6,048 bases of DNA from Chloroflexota bacterium (lineage in GTDB: Bacteria; Chloroflexota; Dormibacteria; Dormibacterales; Dormibacteraceae). The stretch spans positions 1 to 6,048 of the forward strand of contig VBFW01000209.1 of NCBI GenBank assembly GCA_005880525.1, given 5' to 3'. Below the pieces are notes generated by a model. It made no database searches. It had not been told where the DNA came from and was given only the letters and a program-made list of their open reading frames with translations. How positions within the stretch are numbered: position 1 is the stretch's first letter; each line of letters begins with the position of its first letter. The position numbers were made by a program, and so were the translations under genes. Positions 1-5,420 of this stretch are shown one piece after another.

Positions 1-786
1 CGCCACGCGCATCATCACGCGCACGTCGTGCACGCGCACCACGTCGACGCCGCGGAGGATCGCGGCCGCGACTGTTGCCGCCGTCCCCTCGACGCGCTCG
101 GTCACGGGCAGGTCGAGCAGCTTGCCGATGAACGACTTGCGCGAGGTGCCGATCAGGATCGGTTGACCGAGCTCGGCCAGCTCCGGTAGGCGGCGCATCA
201 CCTCCCAGTTGTGGTCGGCCGTCTTGCCGAACCCGATGCCAGGATCGACGAGCACTCGCTCGCGCGGCACCCCGGCTGCGATGGCGTTGTCGGTCGCGGC
301 GCGAAGCACGCGCTTGATCTCATCCATGAGGTCGCCCGCGTATTCAGTGCCGTCCTGGTTGTGCATCAGCACCAGCGCGCAGCCGCGCCGCGCGGCGAGG
401 TTTGCAAGCGCCGGCGATCGCTGAAGCGCCCAGACGTCGTTGAGGATCGTCGCGCCCGCGTCGACCGCGGCCTCTGCGACCTCGATCTTGTACGTGTCGA
501 TCGAGACTGGCACGCCGGACCTCTTCACGAGCGCCTCGACCACCCGCTCGGTGCGGCCGATCTCCTCGGGTACGCCGATCGGCTCGTGGCCCGGACGCGT
601 CGACTGGCCGCCGACGTCGAGCATTGCCGCGCCCTCGCGCGCCATAGCCAGGCCCTGCGAGATGGCGCTCTCGGGATCGTCGAGCCCGTCACCGCTGAAG
701 GAGTCAGGGCTCGTGTTGACGATGCCCATCACGTACGTGCGAGAACCCCAGTCGAATCGGTGACCGGCGATCTCGGCGCTCAGCAT
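1..786 (-). CDS. folP: Dihydropteroate synthase, 3' end cut by window edge
   Basis: Cytoplasmic folate-pathway enzyme that condenses 6-hydroxymethyl-7,8-dihydropterin diphosphate with p-aminobenzoate; the target of sulfonamides. Translating the minus strand from the ATG at 786 gives 262 residues, open to the window edge. Landmarks in order are MGIVNTSPDSFSGDG (20-34), the substrate loop GGQSTRPG (59-66), SIDT (95-98), ND (116-117), MH (141-142), DPGIGFGKT (181-189), GTSRKSFIG (213-221) with the catalytic Ser-Arg-Lys region, EGTAA (233-237) and RVHDV (251-255). The family is usually 270-285 residues, so only about ten C-terminal residues are missing. There is no Shine-Dalgarno; a -10-like hexamer ends six bases before the ATG, suggesting a leaderless or nearly leaderless message. 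FSGDGL and GQSTRPG resemble Chloroflexota-type enzymes, which is an impression. The gene is divergent from the Mur ligase. The family assignment is very secure. Confidence 0.96.
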   Translation of the reverse strand, partial: MLSAEIAGHRFDWGSRTYVMGIVNTSPDSFSGDGLDDPESAISQGLAMAREGAAMLDVGGQSTRPGHEPIGVPEEIGRTERVVEALVKRSGVPVSIDTYKIEVAEAAVDAGATILNDVWALQRSPALANLAARRGCALVLMHNQDGTEYAGDLMDEIKRVLRAATDNAIAAGVPRERVLVDPGIGFGKTADHNWEVMRRLPELAELGQPILIGTSRKSFIGKLLDLPVTERVEGTAATVAAAILRGVDVVRVHDVRVMMRVA

Positions 787-792
787 TGGCCG

Positions 793-798
793 ATTATG
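793..798 (-). promoter_or_regulatory. -10-like element for folP (CATAAT)
   Basis: Read on the minus strand, the hexamer is CATAAT, five of six matches to TATAAT. It is separated by six bases (CGGCCA) from the folP ATG at 786. That spacing puts the expected transcription start on or next to the start codon, the usual geometry of a leaderless gene. I see no convincing -35 element. The hexamer shares 795-798 with the opposing murE element. Confidence 0.55.
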
Positions 799-800
799 CT
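795..800 (+). promoter_or_regulatory. -10-like element for murE (TATGCT)
   Basis: On the plus strand TATGCT fits the TAnnnT core of a -10 element. It is followed by six bases and then the GTG at 807, so transcription would begin at or beside the start codon. No Shine-Dalgarno precedes 807 and no good -35 is visible near 772-777. This geometry is the main reason, besides protein alignment, for choosing GTG 807 as the murE start. Confidence 0.55.
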
Positions 801-806
801 GCGGTC

Positions 807-2303
807 GTGCGGCTATCCGAGATCGCGCGAGGGGTGTCAGGCGCAATCGTGGAAGGCGATGGCGGCGCTGAGATCAGCGGCGTCCAGCCTGACTCGCGGC
901 GCGTGAAACCGGGCGACCTGTTCGTGGCGGTGCCGGGCATCCGTGCGGACGGTCACGCGTTCATCGCCGACGCGGTCGCGGCAGGCGCGGCCGCGGTGGC
1001 CGTGCAACCCGACGCCCAGGTGCCAGATGGCGTTGCCGCGGTCCGGGTTCCCTCCACGCGCTCCGCGCTGGGCGAGCTGGCTGCGGAGTTTTACGGACGC
1101 CCCGCGCGCCGGCTGAGGGTCGCGGGCATCACCGGCACCGACGGCAAGACCACGACCACGCACATGGCAGAGCACGTGCTGCAGGCCGGCGGCATCGTTG
1201 CGGGCGCGATGAGCACCATCGCTTACAGCGTGGCCGGCCGAGAATCCGACAACACAAGCGGCCAGACCACTATCGAAGCTGATCAGATCCAGGCATGGCT
1301 CAAGCAGATGGTCGACGCGGGTGTCCGCTGCGCCGTCATCGAAACGACGTCACACGCGCTCGTGCAGGAGAGGGTCAACGCATGCGACTTCGACGTTGCG
1401 GCCTTCACCAACGTCGGTCACGACCACCTCGATTACCACGCGACCTGGGAGGAGTATCTCGAAGCGAAAGCGCGGCTCATCGACCTCGCAGCGAAAGCTG
1501 CGGACAAAGGGATCGAGAAGACGGCTGTGCTGAACCGCGACGACCCGAGCTACGAGCGCCTGTCGCACCGGGCGATCTCGCGGCGTTGGTCGTACGGCCT
1601 CACGACCGCCGCTGACCTCCATCCGCTCGAGCTCGGCATTACCGACACAGGCTCGCATTTCCGTTTGAAGACGCCGCTGGGCGAGACGTACGTGACCCTC
1701 GCGGTGCCTGCGCGTTTCAACGTCTACAACGCCATGTGCGCAGCCGGCGTTTGCCTCGCGCTCGGCGTTCCGCTCGAAGATGTGGGCAAGGGGCTCGCGA
1801 GCTTCGAGGGGGTGCGCGGCCGTCTCGAGCGCGTCGACCTGGGCCAGGACTTCCGGGTGTTCATCGACTTCGCGCATTCCGCCGGTGCGCTGGCGAGCGC
1901 GCTCGTCGAGCTGCGTCCGTTCACGCAGGGCAGGCTCATCGTCGTTTTCGGGTCCACGGCACGCTCTGACCACGACCGCCCTGGCATGGGACGCTCGGCC
2001 GCGCAGTTCTCCGACTTCTTCATCATCACGACGGACGATCCGCTGGACGAGGATCCTGTCGAGATCGCGCGCGACGTGCAGTCGGGCGCCGAGGGCAAGG
2101 CGCCGGGCCTGGACTACGAGATCGTCATCGACCGCCGCGCCGCGATCCGCCGCGCGATCGAGCTTGCCCGGCCGCGCGACACCGTGCTGCTCGCCGGCAA
2201 GGGCCACGAGCGCTCGATGCGCGTGGCCGGAGGCTCAGAGCCGTGGGACGAGCGGGCGGAAGCTGAGGCCGCGATCAGAGAGAGGCTGGCCGCCGCGCGC
2301 TAA
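807..2303 (+). CDS. murE: MurE-family Mur ligase (UDP-MurNAc-tripeptide synthetase), amino-acid substrate uncertain
   Basis: Cytoplasmic ATP-dependent ligase adding the third residue of the peptidoglycan stem peptide to UDP-MurNAc-L-Ala-D-Glu. With GTG 807 it has 498 residues, normal for MurE, and begins MRLSEIARGV as the family does; a TTG at 786 in frame would overlap folP. Landmarks are DSRRVKPGDLFVAVPG (29-44), P-loop GTDGKTTT (110-117; usually GTNGKTTT), ETTSHAL (179-185), HDHLDYH (205-211), candidate carbamylated Lys221 in EAKARL, DFAHSAGAL (354-362; usually YAHTPDAL), then DDPLDEDP (410-417) and GKGHE near the end. DDPL replaces the DNPR motif that recognises meso-diaminopimelate, and the usual GGxRD segment reads GSTARSD (382-388). 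Lysine or ornithine is therefore likelier than diaminopimelate, or this is a paralog. It stands apart from the usual division/cell-wall cluster. Confidence 0.88.
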   Translation: MRLSEIARGVSGAIVEGDGGAEISGVQPDSRRVKPGDLFVAVPGIRADGHAFIADAVAAGAAAVAVQPDAQVPDGVAAVRVPSTRSALGELAAEFYGRPARRLRVAGITGTDGKTTTTHMAEHVLQAGGIVAGAMSTIAYSVAGRESDNTSGQTTIEADQIQAWLKQMVDAGVRCAVIETTSHALVQERVNACDFDVAAFTNVGHDHLDYHATWEEYLEAKARLIDLAAKAADKGIEKTAVLNRDDPSYERLSHRAISRRWSYGLTTAADLHPLELGITDTGSHFRLKTPLGETYVTLAVPARFNVYNAMCAAGVCLALGVPLEDVGKGLASFEGVRGRLERVDLGQDFRVFIDFAHSAGALASALVELRPFTQGRLIVVFGSTARSDHDRPGMGRSAAQFSDFFIITTDDPLDEDPVEIARDVQSGAEGKAPGLDYEIVIDRRAAIRRAIELARPRDTVLLAGKGHERSMRVAGGSEPWDERAEAEAAIRERLAAAR

Positions 2304-2506
2304 AAACCCCCGCCGACCATGCGCACGATCTCGACCACGTCGCCCGCGCGCAGCATGATCTCGCCATAGCGATCGCGCTCGACGATCTCTCCGTTGTGCT
2401 CGACCGCGACCGATCTCGGGTCGACGCCTAGCCCGGCCAGGTAGCCCAGCAGCGGAGTGGCCTCGTCGAGGTCGACGTGCCTACCGTTGATCTGCAGCGC
2501 GATCAC
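2300..2506 (-). CDS. thiS: Thiazole-biosynthesis sulfur carrier protein ThiS
   Basis: Small ubiquitin-fold sulfur carrier. The ThiF family adenylylates its C-terminal glycine, which then becomes a thiocarboxylate that gives sulfur to ThiG. With GTG at 2506 it has 68 residues, close to the usual 64-70. Recognisable segments are the first strand IALQINGRHVDL, VAVEHNGEIV (33-42), LRAGDVVEIV (52-61) and the tail MVGGGF. The start is fixed by a GTGA overlap with the stop of the preceding gene (2503-2506), which implies translational coupling; a longer in-frame upstream start at 2677 would run through that gene and add non-homologous sequence. The chain ends with Phe after Gly-Gly-Gly, whereas the active form needs a terminal Gly-Gly. 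Its TAG overlaps the murE TAA on the other strand. No ThiF is present in the window. Confidence 0.88.
   Translation of the reverse strand: MIALQINGRHVDLDEATPLLGYLAGLGVDPRSVAVEHNGEIVERDRYGEIMLRAGDVVEIVRMVGGGF
2503..2506 (-). promoter_or_regulatory. GTGA stop-start overlap coupling thiE/tenI-like gene and thiS
   Basis: On the minus strand GTGA holds the thiS GTG start (2506-2504) and the TGA stop of the upstream gene (2505-2503). No Shine-Dalgarno is obvious before it, so re-initiation by the terminating ribosome is the likely way thiS is translated. This overlap decides the thiS start. Confidence 0.75.
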
Positions 2507-3012
2507 CTGAATAGCGTGATCGCCGCGTAGCCCGCCGCGCCGGCTTTCGCGCATTCGTCCGCGCGCTCGGAGGTCACGCCCCCGATCGCGAGCACCGGTA
2601 TGTTCACGGCTCGCGCGACATCGGCGAGCGATCGAATGCCCTGAGGCTTCTCGTCGGGGTGGCTGGGGCTCGGCCACACCGGCCCGAAAATCACGTAGTC
2701 CACGCCCTCCCTCTCCGCGGTCACCGCCGCGTCGATGGCATGCACCGACCGCCCCACCAGGCGCTGGCCCATCAGCGTTCGCGCCTCCGCCACGCTGACG
2801 TCGCGCTCAGGCAGGTTCACGCCGGCGGCGCCGGCGGCCAGCGCGACGTCACATCGCGAGCTCACGACCACAGGCACTGACGCTTGCGGTACCAGCGCGT
2901 TGGCCTCGCGCTCGAGCTCGCGGGCGGTGAGATCTGGAGCGCGGAGCTGCAGGATGGTTGCGCCCTTCTCGATCGCTTTCAGGCCGGCTTCGGCGCTGGC
3001 CACGACCGCCAT
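2503..3012 (-). CDS. ThiE/TenI-family TIM-barrel protein, divergent
   Basis: Member of the thiamin-phosphate synthase / thiazole tautomerase (ThiE/TenI) family, between thiG and thiS. From ATG 3012 it has 169 residues, shorter than the usual 200-220. Visible segments are ILQLR (20-24), SSRCDVALAAGAAGVNLPE (51-69), GRSVHA (88-93), DYVIFGPVW (105-113) and IPVLAIGGV (138-146); it stops just after the last strand, AAITLF. ThiE hallmarks are altered: QLREK is QLRAPD, the ND pair is SS, and the TxTK region is PSPSHPDEK. The stretch GRSVH..., DYVIFG looks TenI-like, but the TenI catalytic His after FG is Pro here. Codons before ATG 3012 read YLATVLVTPVA, resembling the first beta strand, yet contain no ATG, GTG or TTG, so the true start is unsettled. 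A thiazole tautomerase or accessory role is inferred from its neighbours. Confidence 0.8.
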   Translation of the reverse strand: MAVVASAEAGLKAIEKGATILQLRAPDLTARELEREANALVPQASVPVVVSSRCDVALAAGAAGVNLPERDVSVAEARTLMGQRLVGRSVHAIDAAVTAEREGVDYVIFGPVWPSPSHPDEKPQGIRSLADVARAVNIPVLAIGGVTSERADECAKAGAAGYAAITLFR

Positions 3013-3026
3013 CGCGACCGGCGTGA

Positions 3027-3821
3027 CTAGGACGGTCGCGAGATACCCCCGGTCGGTGAGCTGGCGGTCGCGTCCGCGCGACGAGGGATGCGGCCGGCGC
3101 TGAACGCCTTGCGACCTGCCTGCACTCCATCCCTGATGGCCTCTGCCATCATCACCGGGTCGCGCGCCATCGCGATCGCGCTGTTGACGAGAACCGCGTC
3201 CGCCCCAAGCTCCATCGCGAGCGCGGCGTCGGACGGCGCGCCGATCCCGGCGTCGACGACGACCGGCACCTTCGCGTCGTTGATGATGATCCGGATCTGC
3301 TCGAGCGTCTGCAGACCCTGGCCCGAGCCGATGGGCGAGCCCAGCGGCATCACCGTCACCGTGCCCAGCTCCTCGAGCTTCTTCGCAAGCACGGGGTCGG
3401 CGTTGATGTAAGGCAGCACCTGGAACCCCTCAGCGACCAGAACGCGCGCTGCCTTCAATGTCTCCTCGGGGTCGGGCAGCAGGTAGCGCGGGTCGGGGAT
3501 CACCTCGAGCTTTACCCAGTCGGACAGGCCCATCGAGCGCGCCAGCCGCGCGATCCGGATCGCCTCGTCGGCGGTGCGGCAGCCGGCCGTGTTGGGGAGG
3601 ATGCGGAACCGGCGCCAGTCGATGACGTCCAGGATCGTCTTCTTCTTGGGGTTGTCGAGGTCCAGGCGTCGCAACGCGACGGTGACCAGCTCGCAGCCCG
3701 AAGCCTCCAGCGCGGCGACCATCGTGGCGTCGTCGGAATACTTGCCTGTACCCACGAAGAGGCGCGAACGCAGCTCGGCGCCCGCGATGACCAGGGTGTC
3801 CGGCTTGGTGGCTGTCTGCAC
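3027..3821 (-). CDS. thiG: Thiazole synthase ThiG
   Basis: Cytoplasmic TIM-barrel enzyme that forms thiamin thiazole phosphate from 1-deoxyxylulose 5-phosphate, dehydroglycine and sulfur from ThiS thiocarboxylate. The product has 264 residues, typical for the family. Landmarks are SRLFVGTGKY (19-28), ALRRLDL (49-55), ILPNTAGC (74-81), WVKLEVI (102-108) with Lys104 as the Schiff-base lysine, LPYINADPVLA, VMPLGSPIGSGQGL, VVVDAGIGAPSDAA with the phosphate-binding glycines, LVNSAIA and the tail GRIPRRADATASSP. The start is GTG; no ATG lies nearby in frame and the conserved core begins about ten residues later. It lies 33 bases after the Nudix stop and 14 bases before the ATG of the ThiE/TenI-like gene. 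No TPP riboswitch fits in the upstream gap. Assignment is very secure. Confidence 0.97.
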   Translation of the reverse strand: MQTATKPDTLVIAGAELRSRLFVGTGKYSDDATMVAALEASGCELVTVALRRLDLDNPKKKTILDVIDWRRFRILPNTAGCRTADEAIRIARLARSMGLSDWVKLEVIPDPRYLLPDPEETLKAARVLVAEGFQVLPYINADPVLAKKLEELGTVTVMPLGSPIGSGQGLQTLEQIRIIINDAKVPVVVDAGIGAPSDAALAMELGADAVLVNSAIAMARDPVMMAEAIRDGVQAGRKAFSAGRIPRRADATASSPTGGISRPS

Positions 3822-3830
3822 GACAGCCCA

Positions 3831-3836
3831 ACAATA
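3831..3836 (-). promoter_or_regulatory. Possible -10 element upstream of thiG (TATTGT)
   Basis: Minus-strand TATTGT lies nine bases before the thiG GTG and fits TAnnnT, predicting a leader of about one to three bases. The region about 16-18 bases upstream (TTAGCC) is a poor -35. There is no Shine-Dalgarno before thiG, which makes an internal, nearly leaderless promoter plausible but unproven; read-through from the Nudix gene is the alternative. Confidence 0.3.
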
Positions 3837-3854
3837 CGTCGGCCGAGGCCGCGG

Positions 3855-4280
3855 CTAAGGAAGAGGCTGCTGCGTGATGAGCGCCTTGTCGCGCTCGTAG
3901 GTGAGGCGCTTCACGGCATCAGCAACGGGCAGCCACGCCATGCGGTCGACCTCGCCGCCCGGCCTGAACCGCCCGCTGATGACCTCCATCACCCAGTAGC
4001 ACGCGAGCTTGTTGCGGCCGCGCCGGTCGACGTACGCGGTGCAGCCCACAGGCCGCCCCAGCTCGCATCGAAAGCCCGTCTCTTCCTTGACCTCGCGGAG
4101 CGCGCACTCCTCGGGAGTTTCGTCGGGATCGACCTTGCCCTTCGGGAGGGTCCAGTCGTCATACGCGGGGCGATGCACGACAACGATCTCGGTTTCGCCT
4201 GATGAGCCTTCACGACAGACGACGCCGCCGGCCGCCTTGACGACGTTTACGTCTGTCAATTCGAGGATCTTTGTGGCCAC
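3855..4280 (-). CDS. Nudix hydrolase, MutT1-like catalytic domain
   Basis: Mg-dependent pyrophosphohydrolase of nucleoside diphosphate-linked compounds; 141 residues, one Nudix domain. The Nudix box is complete from G48 to F70: G48, E54, REV at 62-64, EE at 66-67, G69, fitting GX5EX7REUXEEXGU. The HRPAYDDWTLPKGK (36-49) approach and the EVDRMAWLPVADA (110-122) segment resemble the N-terminal half of mycobacterial MutT1, which acts on 8-oxo-GTP/dGTP and dinucleoside polyphosphates; the C-terminal histidine-phosphatase domain of that protein is absent. Substrate is not decided by the sequence. The GTG start at 4280 is supported by a strong Shine-Dalgarno. Upstream is the phosphate pair PiT/DUF47, downstream the thi genes 33 bases away, so it may head the thi transcript. 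Confidence 0.9.
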   Translation of the reverse strand: MATKILELTDVNVVKAAGGVVCREGSSGETEIVVVHRPAYDDWTLPKGKVDPDETPEECALREVKEETGFRCELGRPVGCTAYVDRRGRNKLACYWVMEVISGRFRPGGEVDRMAWLPVADAVKRLTYERDKALITQQPLP

Positions 4281-4286
4281 GCTTTG

Positions 4287-4293
4287 CTCCTTC
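4287..4293 (-). promoter_or_regulatory. Strong Shine-Dalgarno (GAAGGAG) for the Nudix gene
   Basis: Minus-strand GAAGGAG ends six bases before the GTG at 4280, near-ideal spacing. It fixes that start codon. It is the clearest ribosome binding site in the window; folP, murE, thiG and thiS have none, so this genome appears to use both led and leaderless initiation. Confidence 0.85.
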
Positions 4294-4321
4294 GTCTGGT
4301 GCGACGTTGTGCGGTGATCAG

Positions 4322-4351
4322 AGTTTAACCGTCACAAGCCTCGACCAACAA
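4322..4351 (-). promoter_or_regulatory. Candidate promoter for the Nudix (and possibly thi) genes
   Basis: In the 80-base gap after the PiT stop, the minus strand has TTGTTG (4351-4346), an 18-base spacer and TAAACT (4327-4322). The predicted start near 4315 would leave a leader of about 35 bases carrying the GAAGGAG site. The local AT-rich patch stands out in this GC-rich window. The -35 match is only partial (TTG core). No rho-independent terminator is visible for the PiT gene, and no TPP-riboswitch core motif is present in the gap. Confidence 0.45.
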
Positions 4352-4360
4352 CGGACTTCG

Positions 4361-5380
4361 TCATCCATGAAGGCCCGCGGTGCTGAGGATTGCGAATGTC
4401 ACCCAGGCGATGATGGCGGCGCACGGAATCGTCACGATCCATGCCGCGATGATGTTGGCGCCGATGCCCCACCTGACTGCTGACAGCTTTCGGCTCGCGC
4501 CGACTCCCATGACCGATCCGGTGACGACGTGTGTCGTGCTCACTGGAAGACCGACGAGGGTCGCCACCTGGATCACGGTCGCGCCTGTCAGCTGAGCTGA
4601 CATGCCGGTGGCCGGGTCGAGCTTCAAGATGTTCCACCCGAGCGTGCGGATGATTCGCCAGCCTCCTGCATAAGTACCGAATGCGATCGTCGCCGCCGAT
4701 AGGAAGACAACCCACAGCGGCACCTGGAACTTGGGGATATCGCCGGCGGCGACGAGCGCCAGCGTCATCGCCGCCATCGTCTTTTGCGCGTCGTTGGCGC
4801 CGTGCGAGTACGAGACGAAGGCGGCCGTCACCACCTGGAGCATCCGGAATGTGCGATTCAGCCGCACCGGTCTGAACTTGAACTGGTGGATGACCAGCAG
4901 GAGCCCCGTGATAAACGCGGCTCCCACGACAAAACCGATCGGCGGCGAGATGACCAGGCTGGCCACCTGCTTGGCCAGCGCGCTCCATCTGACGCCATCC
5001 AGACCGTGAGCCGCAGCGATGCCCGCGCCGCAGAGGCCGCCGATCAAAGCGTGCGTGGAGCTGCTCGGCAGCCCGAGATACCACGTGATGAGGTTCCAAC
5101 AGATCGCGCCAAGAAGGGCGGCCATGATCACGACCAGGCCCGCCTTGAACGCCAGCGTGCCCGCGATCGTGTTCGACACTTTGGCCTGAAAGAAAGCCAC
5201 GGTGACCACCGCGCCGACGAGGTTGAAGACGGCGGACAGCACCACCGCCGCCTGGGGAGAAAGCGCGCGGGTGGATATCGACGTGGCGATCGCGTTCGCG
5301 GTGTCGTGGAAGCCGTTGGTGAAATCGAACGCGACCGCGATGCCGATGGTGACCCACAGCAGGACCGCGGTCGCGTTCAT
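4361..5380 (-). CDS. PiT-family inorganic phosphate transporter
   Basis: Integral membrane permease that takes up phosphate (metal-phosphate complex) using the proton or sodium gradient. The product has 339 residues, in the usual range of the short bacterial PiT form. The internal duplication is clear: DFTNGFHDTANAIA (19-32) matches SYSHGANDAQKTMAA (190-204), and LPSSSTHALIGG (104-115) matches LPVSTTHVVTGS (279-289). The two Asp residues in NGFHD and GAND are the conserved phosphate-site acids. About ten hydrophobic segments run from residue 5 to 333; a more basic loop at about 166-180 separates the two halves. The ATG start at 5380 gives a hydrophobic first helix directly; no strong Shine-Dalgarno is seen. 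It follows the DUF47 gene by 40 bases, the classic DUF47-pit pair. I do not give pitA or pitB, since the sequence does not separate them. Confidence 0.95.
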   Translation of the reverse strand: MNATAVLLWVTIGIAVAFDFTNGFHDTANAIATSISTRALSPQAAVVLSAVFNLVGAVVTVAFFQAKVSNTIAGTLAFKAGLVVIMAALLGAICWNLITWYLGLPSSSTHALIGGLCGAGIAAAHGLDGVRWSALAKQVASLVISPPIGFVVGAAFITGLLLVIHQFKFRPVRLNRTFRMLQVVTAAFVSYSHGANDAQKTMAAMTLALVAAGDIPKFQVPLWVVFLSAATIAFGTYAGGWRIIRTLGWNILKLDPATGMSAQLTGATVIQVATLVGLPVSTTHVVTGSVMGVGASRKLSAVRWGIGANIIAAWIVTIPCAAIIAWVTFAILSTAGLHG

Positions 5381-5420
5381 CTGCTGGAAACGCTGTGCGG
5401 GCTCGTCAGTGCTATGCGGG

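Noticed and set aside
786..806. TTG at 786 as the murE start
   Set aside because: It would overlap the folP ATG and place the -10-like hexamer inside the gene; GTG 807 gives the family's usual N-terminus.
211..906. Plus-strand frames antisense to folP
   Set aside because: The minus strand encodes a full set of dihydropteroate synthase motifs across the same bases.
1350..2207. A 285-codon open frame on the minus strand inside murE
   Set aside because: It lies antisense to a well-conserved Mur ligase, its translation is rich in Arg and Ala without recognisable motifs, and GC-rich codon bias opens such frames routinely.
2822..2840. Tandem GCCGGCGGC units
   Set aside because: They lie within a coding stretch for Ala-Ala-Gly in the ThiE/TenI-like protein and reflect GC-rich Ala/Gly codons, not a regulatory repeat.
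4305..4353. Inverted six-base arms CGTTGT (4305-4310) and ACAACG (4348-4353) flanking the Nudix promoter
   Set aside because: The arms are only six bases and 37 bases apart, which is expected by chance; there is no T-tract for a terminator and no operator-like symmetry close to the hexamers.
4281..4360. Possible TPP riboswitch or attenuator before the Nudix gene
   Set aside because: The gap is 80 bases, lacks the conserved CTGAGA-type core and any strong hairpin, and is better explained by a simple promoter and leader.
4332..5357. A 341-codon frame on the minus strand covering almost the same span as the PiT gene
   Set aside because: The other frame encodes a full PiT protein with duplicated signatures; this one gives low-complexity Arg/Gly/His sequence and no motif.
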